Assembly (NCBI GenBank): GCA_003513895.1
Contig: DOSU01000065.1
Span: 1-9,151, forward strand
DNA from: Rikenellaceae bacterium
GTDB taxonomy: Bacteria; Bacteroidota; Bacteroidia; Bacteroidales; UBA932
Reading direction: 5' to 3'
DNA length: 9,151 bases
Shown: in pieces, positions 1-7,388 of the stretch
How positions within the stretch are numbered: the first letter of the stretch is position 1
Layout: each line of letters begins with the position of its first letter
The notes under the pieces: generated by a model
What the model was told of the DNA's origin: nothing
Databases searched by the model: none
Seen by the model: only the letters and a program-made list of their open reading frames with translations
Position numbers and translations under genes: made by a program

Positions 1-29
1 CCTTTTTATTAATTATCAAGTTTAACCGC

Positions 30-2156
30 TTATTCGTGTTTCAGAAGCAATAGCTCCATAAGCTTGATTGATGCTTTCGAAACCGAAGTGCCCGGGCCAA
101 AGATGGCAGCAGCACCGGCTTTGTAAAGTGCATCGTAGTCCTGGGCTGGTATAACGCCACCCACAATAACCATAATGTCTTCACGGCCCAGTTTCTTAAG
201 TTCTCCCATGATTTGCGGAACGAGTGTTTTGTGACCTGCAGCAAGAGAGGATACTCCAACTACGTGAACATCGTTTTCGACAGCCTGTTTGGCTGCCTCT
301 TCCGGTGTCTGGAAAAGAGGTCCCATGTCAACATCAAATCCACAGTCGGCATAACCTGTTGCAACAACTTTAGCTCCGCGGTCGTGACCGTCCTGGCCAA
401 GTTTCGCTATCATTATACGAGGCTGGCGGCCCTCTTTCTTAGCAAACTCAACAACAAGCTGTTTTGCTTTTTCAAAGTCGCTGTCGTTTTTAACTTCACT
501 TGAGTAAACACCTGTATTCATACGGATAATTGCTTTATATCTTCCGGCTACCTCTTCGCAGGCATCGGAAATTTCACCAAGAGTTGCACGAACTCTGGCT
601 GCCTCAATTGCGAGTTCCAGAAGGTTACCGGTTTTTGTTTTGGCTGCATTAGTAATTGCAGCGAGAGCTGCTTTCACTTTAGACTGGTCACGGTTGGCGC
701 GAAGTTCTTTGAGCCTTGCAATTTGCGATTCCCGAACCATTGAATTGTCAATATCAAGAATTTCCATTGGAGCTTCTTTCTCCAGGCGGTACTTGTTAAT
801 ACCCACTATCGTGTCAATTCCTGAGTCGATGCGTGCCTGTTTCCGGGCAGCCGCCTCTTCGATTCTTAACTTAGGGATACCTGTCTCAATTGCTTTTGAC
901 ATTCCTCCAAGCTTTTCAACCTCCTCAATATGTCCCCAAGCGCGTGCGGCAATATCGGCAGTTAGTTTCTCCACATAATATGAACCGGCCCATGGGTCAA
1001 GGGACTTGGTTATGTTTGTCTCTTCCTGAATATAGATTTGAGTATTTCTTGCAATACGTGCAGAGAAATCGGTAGGAAGTGCAATAGCCTCGTCAAGCGC
1101 ATTTGTATGGAGCGACTGAGTGTGTCCCAGTGCTGCAGCCATAGCTTCAATACAGGTTCTTGCCACATTGTTGTATGGATCCTGTTCTGTGAGTGACCAT
1201 CCGGAAGTTTGAGAGTGAGTTCTCAGCGAAAGTGACTTAGGATTTTTAGGGTTGAACTGATTAACCAGTTTTGCCCAAATCATACGAGCTGCGCGCATCT
1301 TGGCAATTTCCATAAAATGGTTCATCCCTATTGCCCAAAAGAAAGAGAGACGAGGAGCAAACTGATCCACATCCATTCCGGCAGCTATTCCTGTTCTAAG
1401 GTATTCAAGCCCGTCTGCAAGAGTGTATGCCATCTCTATATCGCAAGTTGCACCGGCTTCCTGCATATGATATCCCGAAATCGAGATAGAGTTGAACTTA
1501 GGCATATTCTTAGATGTAAAAGAAAAAATATCCCCAATAATCTTCATTGAAAATTCAGGCGGATAGATGTATGTGTTTCTAACCATGAATTCCTTAAGGA
1601 TGTCATTCTGTATTGTTCCGGCCATTTCGTCGAGCTTCGCGCCCTGTTCCATACCTGCTACAATGTAGAAGGCAAGAATTGGGAGAACCGCACCGTTCAT
1701 AGTCATTGATACAGACATTTTATTCAGCGGAATCTGGTCGAAGAGAACTTTCATATCCTCAACACTGCAAATACTTACGCCTGCTTTTCCCACATCGCCC
1801 ACAACACGGGGATGGTCGGCATCGTAGCCACGGTGTGTTGCAAGGTCGAAAGCTACCGAAAGACCTTTTTGCCCTGAGGCAAGATTCCTGCGGTAAAAAG
1901 CATTTGACTCTTCTGCTGTTGAAAATCCGGCATACTGGCGTACAGTCCACGGATTCATTACATACATTGTGCTGTACGGCCCGCGGAGAAATGGAGCAAT
2001 ACCGGCTGCATAATTAAGGTGCTCAAGACCTTCCAGATCGGAGGCTGTATAAACACCCTTTAATCCTATCTGCTCCGGAGTCATCCATACAGACGGCTCG
2101 CCTGCTGGGACTGCAGCTCCTCCGGCATATTTGAAATCAGAAAATTTTGGACGCAT
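30..2156 (-). CDS. mutB: Methylmalonyl-CoA mutase large (catalytic) subunit
   Basis: This is the adenosylcobalamin-dependent subunit that interconverts (R)-methylmalonyl-CoA and succinyl-CoA in the cytoplasm, as a heterodimer with the product of the gene just upstream. The 708 residues match the usual length of the family. The N-terminal TIM barrel holds the substrate-site motif RQYAGFSTAEESN; Y75, R193 (VRNTYIYPP) and H230 (SGYHMQEAGAT) correspond to Y89, R207 and H244 of the Propionibacterium enzyme at a constant offset of 14. The C-terminal cobalamin domain carries GQDGHDRG, with H591 as the expected lower axial cobalt ligand, followed by the GVSSLAAGH and VIVGG stretches typical of base-off/His-on B12 proteins. 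All key residues are present, so the enzyme should be active. The ATG start at 2156 follows an A-rich 18-nt gap after mutA, indicating co-transcription as the second gene. No epimerase or MeaB chaperone gene is visible in the window. Confidence 0.97.
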   Translation of the reverse strand: MRPKFSDFKYAGGAAVPAGEPSVWMTPEQIGLKGVYTASDLEGLEHLNYAAGIAPFLRGPYSTMYVMNPWTVRQYAGFSTAEESNAFYRRNLASGQKGLSVAFDLATHRGYDADHPRVVGDVGKAGVSICSVEDMKVLFDQIPLNKMSVSMTMNGAVLPILAFYIVAGMEQGAKLDEMAGTIQNDILKEFMVRNTYIYPPEFSMKIIGDIFSFTSKNMPKFNSISISGYHMQEAGATCDIEMAYTLADGLEYLRTGIAAGMDVDQFAPRLSFFWAIGMNHFMEIAKMRAARMIWAKLVNQFNPKNPKSLSLRTHSQTSGWSLTEQDPYNNVARTCIEAMAAALGHTQSLHTNALDEAIALPTDFSARIARNTQIYIQEETNITKSLDPWAGSYYVEKLTADIAARAWGHIEEVEKLGGMSKAIETGIPKLRIEEAAARKQARIDSGIDTIVGINKYRLEKEAPMEILDIDNSMVRESQIARLKELRANRDQSKVKAALAAITNAAKTKTGNLLELAIEAARVRATLGEISDACEEVAGRYKAIIRMNTGVYSSEVKNDSDFEKAKQLVVEFAKKEGRQPRIMIAKLGQDGHDRGAKVVATGYADCGFDVDMGPLFQTPEEAAKQAVENDVHVVGVSSLAAGHKTLVPQIMGELKKLGREDIMVIVGGVIPAQDYDALYKAGAAAIFGPGTSVSKASIKLMELLLLKHE

Positions 2157-2174
2157 ATGTTATTTTTTTTATTA
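2157..2174 (-). promoter_or_regulatory. A-rich translation initiation region of mutB
   Basis: The 18-nt gap between the mutA stop and the mutB start reads, on the coding strand, as a run of eight A flanked by T and A, with no Shine-Dalgarno-like purine motif. A-rich, SD-less initiation regions are common in Bacteroidota, so this is the likely ribosome loading site for mutB within the operon. No promoter element is evident here. Confidence 0.4.
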
Positions 2175-4037
2175 CTACTTAATACCCAATTGAGCCTGAT
2201 ACATCTTGAGAGTATCCAGTACATTACTTTTTACGCTTATAAAGTTTGTAATGCCTTTGGCTACAAGTTCATCTTTGCAGGCCGGCTCTCCGGCAACAAC
2301 AAGAATGGCTTTATTTCCAATGAGTTCTTTTATTTTAGGAACAGCTTCGGTATACTCTTCATCCGACGAGCATGCTACAATAATATCGGCTTTAGCTTCA
2401 AAAGCAGCTTTCACACCCTCTTCAATTGTAGCAAATCTTGTGTTGTCGATAACTTCCATACCTGCGACAGCGAAGAAGTTGCTTGAAAATTGTGCACGGG
2501 CTCGGCAAAAAGAAAGACTGCCAAAAGTGAGCATAAAAGCTTTAGGTTCTTTACCACTTGTTTCTGTTGCAAAACGCAGTGCTTCAAATGCCTGTGCTCC
2601 GCGATATTTTTCAATAGGCTCGGCAATAGGATTGGTGTTCTTTTCCCAGTTTGCACCTCTGGTAATTACATCAAGAGTAACATCTTTGTCTGCTTTTTCC
2701 GAGAAGTTGGGGTATTGGTTTGTTCCAAGAATTATCTCTCTTCTGGTTGCAATATTAGTATCTCTTTTTGCCGAGGCAGCTTTAATTTCGGACTGTATAA
2801 AACCGGTTTTAAATGCCTCGGTATATCCGCCTTTCTCTTCAACCTTTTTGAAAAGATTCCAGCTGTGCTCTGTAAATGAGTTAGTAATATTTTCGATGTA
2901 GTAAGATCCTGCAGCAGGGTCAGTTATTTTGTCGAAGTGAGTCTCCTCTTTAAGTATAATCTGAATGTTTCTGGCAATACGGTTGCTGAATTCGGCAGGT
3001 TCGCGATATTGATAGTCAAATGGCAGAACTTCTAATGAATCTACTCCTGCAAGGGCTGCACTCATAGCTTCGGTAGTGCTGCGGAGCATATTAACATACG
3101 AGTCGTAAACAGTCTGGTTCCACTGGCTTGTTACAGCATGGATATTCATCTTTTTTGAACTCTCTTCTGTAACACCATAACTTTCTGCAATATTTGCCCA
3201 AAGCATTCTTGCTGCACGGAATTTGGCTATTTCAAGGAAATAGTTTGCTCCAACCGAGAAAGTGAATTTGATTCTTTTAGCAACCTCATTGGCGCTGAAT
3301 CCCATTTCGGTAAGTAAATTCATATATTCACTGCCTGCTGCAATTGCAAAACCGAGTTCCTGTACTCCTGTAGCTCCTGCATCGTTGAACATATATCCCT
3401 CTACTCCAATTACGCGGATTCCGGGAAAGTTTTCTACAAGGCTCATACTCTTTTTAAAATTGCCCATATAATTTGAGCAACAGAATCCACCGGTAGTTGT
3501 AAGACTTTTTAGCGGGTCAAAGTCAAATGACGCTTTTACTGCATTGGAATTTATGCCATTAGAGTTAATAACAGCGATGAAAGATTCTATAATAGCAGGA
3601 GTTTCGCAAGAGCATCCTTCAAAATTAACCTCAGTTTTCGAAAGATCGATGCCTTTCAAAAGAACTTCCATTTTGTCTTTTGAAATTGCTTTTTTACCGT
3701 TTATGCAAAATGCAACGGACTCAACACCCTTTTTTAGGCCATCCACAGCCTGGGCATTTGCATTTTGAAAACTATCGCATGCACAATACCCCTGACGAAT
3801 GAGCCAGATGTTCTGTTTGCTTGTTCCTCTTACATAGGGAAAGGCTCCGGGAAGAGTGCCTAAATGTTTTAAATTTGTTAAGTCTTCGGCACGATAATAG
3901 GGACGTACATTAAACCCCTCCATCGTTTTCCATACGAGTTTTTTGTCGTAATCGGCTCCCTTTAGATCTTTTGTTATCACCCCTTCCCATTGTTGAGTGG
4001 AAACAGGTGGAAACTCAGCAAATAATTTTTCTGCCAT
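2175..4037 (-). CDS. mutA: Methylmalonyl-CoA mutase small (non-catalytic) subunit
   Basis: This is the structural partner of the catalytic subunit in heterodimeric methylmalonyl-CoA mutase. Its 620 residues are close to the roughly 640 of the Propionibacterium small subunit. The N-terminus has the typical DLKGADYDKKLVWKTMEG segment (about residues 24-41) and the following NVRPYYRAEDL. The barrel is recognisably homologous to the large subunit, for example EIAKFRAARMLWA here beside EIAKMRAARMIWA in MutB. The C-terminal flavodoxin-like domain lacks the DxHxxG cobalamin motif: the aligned stretch reads CRARAQFSSNFFAVAG. The tyrosine motif RQYAGF is replaced by RQGYCAC. Both losses are normal for this subunit, so it does not bind B12 or catalyse. 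It is the first gene of the operon; the ATG at 4037 is the only sensible start and lies downstream of a plausible promoter. Confidence 0.95.
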   Translation of the reverse strand: MAEKLFAEFPPVSTQQWEGVITKDLKGADYDKKLVWKTMEGFNVRPYYRAEDLTNLKHLGTLPGAFPYVRGTSKQNIWLIRQGYCACDSFQNANAQAVDGLKKGVESVAFCINGKKAISKDKMEVLLKGIDLSKTEVNFEGCSCETPAIIESFIAVINSNGINSNAVKASFDFDPLKSLTTTGGFCCSNYMGNFKKSMSLVENFPGIRVIGVEGYMFNDAGATGVQELGFAIAAGSEYMNLLTEMGFSANEVAKRIKFTFSVGANYFLEIAKFRAARMLWANIAESYGVTEESSKKMNIHAVTSQWNQTVYDSYVNMLRSTTEAMSAALAGVDSLEVLPFDYQYREPAEFSNRIARNIQIILKEETHFDKITDPAAGSYYIENITNSFTEHSWNLFKKVEEKGGYTEAFKTGFIQSEIKAASAKRDTNIATRREIILGTNQYPNFSEKADKDVTLDVITRGANWEKNTNPIAEPIEKYRGAQAFEALRFATETSGKEPKAFMLTFGSLSFCRARAQFSSNFFAVAGMEVIDNTRFATIEEGVKAAFEAKADIIVACSSDEEYTEAVPKIKELIGNKAILVVAGEPACKDELVAKGITNFISVKSNVLDTLKMYQAQLGIK

Positions 4038-4079
4038 ATCTCTTATTTTAATTATTGAAAGTTGCCAAAATTAATTCGG

Positions 4080-4109
4080 CAAAGGTATAAATTCTTTCCT
4101 CATATTAAA
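4080..4109 (-). promoter_or_regulatory. Candidate Bacteroidota-type promoter for mutA-mutB
   Basis: On the minus strand there is TACCTTTG at 4087-4080, a full match to the Bacteroidota -7 consensus TAnnTTTG. It is preceded after 18 nt by TTTA at 4109-4106, a one-mismatch match to the -33 TTTG element. The expected start of transcription is near 4073-4076, giving a leader of roughly 38 nt before the mutA ATG. The spacing is at the short end of the usual 19-21 nt, so this is a moderate prediction. Confidence 0.5.
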
Positions 4110-4165
4110 CCTTTTTAATGCTTTTTAGTCTTATAAGCAGACTCACAATTAAAAAACAAAAAGTA

Positions 4166-4690
4166 ATGAAAAAAACACTTATTTTATTGACAATGTTCAC
4201 CATAGCGTTAACAGCGTCTGCTCAGCAACAAAATATCCTTAATCACAAACAAGGAATGATGAAAGCCAATCCTGAAATGATGAAAACTCAGTTTACAGAA
4301 GACCAGCAAAAACAAATGGAAGAACTGAGACTAAAACATCAAAAAGAAACTCTTCAGTTCAATAACGAAATTAATGAAAAAACAGCTCAACTTAAGACTC
4401 TTCAGCAAGTAGACAAGCCAAACCTTAGAGATATCAACTCAAAGATTGACGAAATATCAGCTCTTCAAAACAAGAAGATGAAAGCCATGGCTGCCCACAG
4501 AAACAGTGTAAGGTCTTTGCTTACAGACGAGCAGAGAATCCATTACGACTTGAATATGAATAGGGGAAACAGAATGAACAAGGGTGACAGAATGAACAAG
4601 GGACACAGACAAGGTAACATGAGTATGGCTCCTATGGGACAAAACGGTATGATGCACAAAGAGATTGAGATCCGTCATATCCAAAAATAA
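4166..4690 (+). CDS. Exported Spy/CpxP-like (LTxxQ) small protein with methionine-rich tail
   Basis: This encodes a 174-residue protein with a clear Sec signal peptide: KK at residues 2-3, a hydrophobic core at 5-17 and a likely cleavage after ASA (A19|Q20). I chose the ATG at 4166 because an in-frame ATG 16 codons upstream would put a charged segment before the signal peptide. The mature part is highly charged and helical, with two motifs of the LTxxQ kind, FTEDQ at 43-47 and LTDEQ at 119-123, about 75 residues apart. That layout is characteristic of the periplasmic Spy/CpxP/ZraP group, whose members act in envelope stress, chaperoning or metal response. The tail (131-174) has eight methionines, several histidines and a duplicated RMNKG unit; metal binding there is only a guess. 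It is a single gene, divergent from mutA and convergent with lptB. No Bacteroidota-type promoter was found upstream. The family call is by motif and layout only. Confidence 0.75.
   Translation: MKKTLILLTMFTIALTASAQQQNILNHKQGMMKANPEMMKTQFTEDQQKQMEELRLKHQKETLQFNNEINEKTAQLKTLQQVDKPNLRDINSKIDEISALQNKKMKAMAAHRNSVRSLLTDEQRIHYDLNMNRGNRMNKGDRMNKGHRQGNMSMAPMGQNGMMHKEIEIRHIQK
4569..4604 (+). repeat. 18-nt tandem duplication inside the Spy-like gene
   Basis: Two adjacent 18-nt units share 16 identical bases (ACAGAATGAACAAGGG at 4569-4584 and again at 4587-4602). They encode the repeated RMNKG pentapeptide at about residues 136-146. The length is a multiple of three, so the reading frame is kept. Confidence 0.85.
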
Positions 4691-4722
4691 AGGTAATATT
4701 ATTTCAAAATGAACAGCTGAGT

Positions 4723-4743
4723 GAGAGGGGTTATTCTCCTCTC
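4723..4743. terminator. Hairpin at the convergent 3' ends of the Spy-like gene and lptB
   Basis: GAGAGGGG (4723-4730), loop TTATT (4731-4735) and CTCCTCTC (4736-4743) form an 8-bp stem with one G-U wobble when read on the plus strand. On the minus strand the wobble becomes an A-C mismatch, so the hairpin is stronger in the plus-strand transcript. It lies 32 nt after the stop of the exported protein gene and covers the lptB stop codon. No T-tract follows on either strand, so it is not a canonical intrinsic terminator. Confidence 0.4.
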
Positions 4744-5612
4744 TCCAGTTCGTTCGCCTGATTACCGTAGTTTAGCATATCGGCGCCGCTGTTGCTGCTA
4801 TTTTTTAGTTTAGGTGATGTGACTTTTGTCTTCAATGTCTTATCAGCAGCTTCGGTGCCGGTTTCTTTTTTCCTCGATTTAAGCACGGCTTTTCTTAGTT
4901 CAAAATTCTCACCCAGATATTTTTTTCGCACCTCAGGATTATTGGCCAGCACTTCTGCTGTTCCACTTTCCAAAATACTTCCTTCATACAACAAATAGGC
5001 ACGGTCTGTTATCGCAAGTGTTTCATGAACATTGTGATCTGTAATAATAATTCCGATATTCTTGGTTTTCAAATTGGATATGATATGCTGAATATCTTCC
5101 ACAGCAATAGGGTCAACACCTGCAAACGGCTCGTCAAGAAGAATAAATTTCGGATCTATTGCAAGAGCTCTTGCTATTTCGCACCGCCTCCTCTCACCTC
5201 CCGAGAGCTGAATTCCATAACTCTTCCTTACCTTTTGAAGACCGAATTCATCAATGAGTACTTCAAGCCTCTCCATCCTCTCCTTCTTCGTGTATTCGTG
5301 AAGCTCCATTACAGAAAGTATATTGTCTTCCACACTCAGTTTACGAAACACAGATGCTTCCTGGGCAAGATATCCCAGTCCTTTTTGAGCTCTCATATAC
5401 ATTGGCAGCCCCGTAATTTCTTCTTCGTCAAGAAAAATTCTGCCCGAGTTTGGCTTAATTAGCCCGGTTATCATATAAAAACTTGTTGTTTTACCGGCTC
5501 CGTTTGGGCCAAGCAAACCAACAATCTCTCCCTGCTCAACCTCTATTGAAACGCCTTTTACAACAGTTCTTATACCGTATTTTTTTACAAGATTGCTACA
5601 ATGTAATCGCAT
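4731..5612 (-). CDS. lptB: LPS export system ATP-binding protein LptB, with C-terminal extension
   Basis: This is the cytoplasmic ATPase that powers LptFG to extract lipopolysaccharide from the inner membrane toward LptC, LptA and LptD. All ABC motifs are intact: Walker A GPNGAGKTT (35-43), Q-loop around Q84 in LAQEASVF, signature LSGGERRR (136-143), Walker B FILLDEPFAGVD (156-167) and H-loop H193 in TDHNVHET. The sequence around each motif is LptB-like, including the IQHIISNLK and LGENFEL segments. The conserved core ends near residue 240, which is the whole length of E. coli LptB (241). The remaining 53 residues are charged, rich in Lys, Glu, Ser and Asn, and probably disordered. The gene starts 18 nt after dnaX on the same strand and is probably translated from the dnaX transcript. 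The other Lpt genes are not in the window. Confidence 0.93.
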   Translation of the reverse strand: MRLHCSNLVKKYGIRTVVKGVSIEVEQGEIVGLLGPNGAGKTTSFYMITGLIKPNSGRIFLDEEEITGLPMYMRAQKGLGYLAQEASVFRKLSVEDNILSVMELHEYTKKERMERLEVLIDEFGLQKVRKSYGIQLSGGERRRCEIARALAIDPKFILLDEPFAGVDPIAVEDIQHIISNLKTKNIGIIITDHNVHETLAITDRAYLLYEGSILESGTAEVLANNPEVRKKYLGENFELRKAVLKSRKKETGTEAADKTLKTKVTSPKLKNSSNSGADMLNYGNQANELERGE

Positions 5613-5630
5613 ATTATTATGTTTAGCCCT

Positions 5631-7334
5631 CTATTTAATTTCGAGTTTAAGATCTTTTTGAAGCTCCCTCATTTCGGGATAGTTGTCAAGAAGAAATTTT
5701 GCCTTCTCTTCGGGCATGTATAGTTTTGACTCTGTTTTTTCATCGGCCGATACCACTTCCACATTAAGTTCAATGTGGCGGTTGTCCAGCTTTTCACGAA
5801 GAAATGAGAGGAGCCTTGTTTTACAGTTCTTGTTTATCCAATCCCTTTGCAGCTCATTTACAACCTTGAAATGAATTGTTTTATTCTCATCCAAAACAGG
5901 TTTTATTTGAGATATGGCAGTAGAAAGTCGTGCAAGAGATTTTTCTGCCTCGGCCATCTCCACCCAGACATTTTCCAGCTTCTCAAAATCAAATTCAGAT
6001 TCTCCCGGCTCTTTTGGTTTTTCATGTTCATTTTTGGCGCTCTTTTCTTCGGCCTTTTTAATCATTCCCTTGATTGAGGGTGTAGATGGAGAATACTCGT
6101 TTTTTGGCGGAGCAACCTGTATCACTTCTTTTCCCGCAGGCGCTTCTACCGCAGGCACTTCAATTGTTTTAAGTTTTTCCTGTATGATGGGTTTTTCAGT
6201 TGTTTTGGGTTCGGAAATTTTCTCGGAGACAATTTCCTGAGGAGCATTTATCCTTGAGAGTTTCACGAGTGCGAACTCAATATGAAGCCGTTGGTTGCCG
6301 CTAAGTTTATATCCTGCCTCACATGTTGTTGTAATGTTTAAAGCATTAAACAGAAAACTAACAGGACATCTGCGAGATTGCTCAATATATTTTTCAATCA
6401 AAGAAGGGGCGAGCTCAAGCAGTTTTGCACTTCGTTCGTCTTTGCAAATGAGCAGGTCACGAAGATGGGTACTTAGGCCTCCAATAAAATGCAAAGAGTT
6501 GAATCCTTTTGAGAGTATTTCATCAAATATGAGCAGGGCATCTGTATGTTCTCCCTCCAAAAGGTGGTCCGTCAATTTAATATAGTATTCGTAATCAAGC
6601 ACATTGAGGTTAGAAATGACTTGGTCGTATGTGATGTTTTCTCCACAAAAGGCAACAGACTGGTCGAATAAAGTGAGGGCATCACGCATTGCGCCGTCGG
6701 CCTTTCTCGCAATTATGTGCATGGCTTCGGGTTCTATCGTAATCTTCTCGCTTTGTGCAATTTGAGTAAGGTTCTTTACAATATCTTCAACTGATATTCT
6801 GTTGAAGTCGTATGTTTGGCATCTTGAGAGAATAGTAGGAATAATCTTGTGTTTCTCGGTTGTGGCAAGAATGAAAATTGCATGCGCAGGCGGCTCTTCA
6901 AGAGTTTTGAGGAAAGCATTGAATGCCGAAGGGGAGAGCATATGTACCTCATCGATTATGTATACGCTGCACTTTCCAATTTGAGGAGGTATTCTTACCT
7001 TCTCATTCAACAGGCGGATATCATCTACAGAGTTGTTTGATGCTGCGTCAAGCTCGTGAATCGAAAAAGAGCGTGACTCGTCAAAAGCGATGCATGATTC
7101 GCAAACTCCGCACGGATCCAATTTTTCCGACAGGTTTAAACAGTTGATTGTTTTAGCAAATATGCGCGCACTTGTAGTTTTCCCTACTCCGCGAGGCCCG
7201 CAAAAGAGGTATGCGTGTGCAAGCTGTTTCTTGAGAATAGAATTTTTAAGAGTTTTTGCGATATTCTCCTGTCCAATAAGTGTCTCAAAACTTGTTGGTC
7301 TGTACTTTCTGGCCGAAACTATAAATCTTTCCAT
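5631..7334 (-). CDS. dnaX: DNA polymerase III subunit gamma/tau
   Basis: This is the AAA+ motor of the replicative clamp loader, 567 residues from the chosen start. Visible motifs are Walker A GPRGVGKTT (46-54), the four-cysteine zinc module (C65, C75, C78, C81), Walker B VYIIDEVH (124-131), sensor 1 ILATTEKHK (155-163) and the SRC arginine finger at R171. Domain III follows to about residue 365. A Pro/Glu/Lys-rich linker (about 366-447) leads to a C-terminal domain (about 450-567), which in the tau form is expected to contact the polymerase. I prefer the ATG at 7334 (MERFIVSARKYRP), because the family begins just before the ARKYRP motif and a TTG three codons upstream adds only a non-conserved tripeptide. 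The gene is first in an operon with lptB. A possible internal -1 frameshift site at codons 426-427 is listed separately. Confidence 0.97.
   Translation of the reverse strand: MERFIVSARKYRPTSFETLIGQENIAKTLKNSILKKQLAHAYLFCGPRGVGKTTSARIFAKTINCLNLSEKLDPCGVCESCIAFDESRSFSIHELDAASNNSVDDIRLLNEKVRIPPQIGKCSVYIIDEVHMLSPSAFNAFLKTLEEPPAHAIFILATTEKHKIIPTILSRCQTYDFNRISVEDIVKNLTQIAQSEKITIEPEAMHIIARKADGAMRDALTLFDQSVAFCGENITYDQVISNLNVLDYEYYIKLTDHLLEGEHTDALLIFDEILSKGFNSLHFIGGLSTHLRDLLICKDERSAKLLELAPSLIEKYIEQSRRCPVSFLFNALNITTTCEAGYKLSGNQRLHIEFALVKLSRINAPQEIVSEKISEPKTTEKPIIQEKLKTIEVPAVEAPAGKEVIQVAPPKNEYSPSTPSIKGMIKKAEEKSAKNEHEKPKEPGESEFDFEKLENVWVEMAEAEKSLARLSTAISQIKPVLDENKTIHFKVVNELQRDWINKNCKTRLLSFLREKLDNRHIELNVEVVSADEKTESKLYMPEEKAKFLLDNYPEMRELQKDLKLEIK
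6028..6070 (-). other. Candidate -1 frameshift site in dnaX (gamma production)
   Basis: The coding strand reads AGGGA (6070-6066), five spacer bases, then T AAA AAG (6060-6054) in frame as codons I425-K426-K427. A shift to the -1 frame after AAG would add eight codons and stop at TGA (6030-6028), giving a 435-residue protein, close to the 431 residues of E. coli gamma. Against it, the heptamer is TAAAAAG rather than AAAAAAG, so only the A-site codon re-pairs well, and no strong hairpin follows. This is a hypothesis from position and motif. Confidence 0.3.
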
Positions 7335-7340
7335 ACCCCA

Positions 7341-7348
7341 CAAAAGTA
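7341..7348 (-). promoter_or_regulatory. Candidate -7 element for dnaX-lptB
   Basis: The minus strand reads TACTTTTG (7348-7341), a full match to TAnnTTTG. No TTTG was found at the -33 distance. Transcription would begin at about 7334-7337, at or next to the chosen dnaX ATG, implying an almost leaderless mRNA. It would also exclude the upstream TTG as the start. Confidence 0.4.
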
Positions 7349-7360
7349 AGAATTTTTATC

Positions 7361-7368
7361 TAATTTTG
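7361..7368 (+). promoter_or_regulatory. Candidate -7 element for the secreted protein and M16 peptidase operon
   Basis: The plus strand reads TAATTTTG, a full match to the Bacteroidota TAnnTTTG element. It lies 20 nt before the ATG at 7389, so the leader would be about 15 nt. The -33 TTTG is missing at the expected distance. It sits only 12 bp from the opposite-strand element for dnaX, so the two promoters would overlap. Confidence 0.4.
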
Positions 7369-7388
7369 CATGTATAACCATAATCCTC

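Noticed and set aside
1..29. Possible terminator downstream of mutB
   Set aside because: The 29 bases after the mutB stop show AT-rich sequence but no stem-loop; the terminator, if any, is outside the window.
213..503. Open reading frames on the strand opposite mutB, mutA, lptB and dnaX
   Set aside because: They are antisense shadows of strongly supported genes, with no domain, signal peptide or start context of their own.
2175..4037. Loss of the B12 motif and catalytic tyrosine in mutA as a sign of decay
   Set aside because: Both are normally absent in the small subunit of heterodimeric methylmalonyl-CoA mutases, and the reading frame is intact.
4118..4165. Upstream in-frame ATG that would extend the Spy-like protein by 16 residues
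   Set aside because: The extension places a charged segment before a textbook signal peptide that starts MKKTL at 4166, so the downstream start is far more likely.
7335..7343. TTG start for dnaX three codons upstream of the chosen ATG
   Set aside because: It adds only a non-conserved tripeptide before the family N-terminus and lies in or upstream of the likely promoter region.
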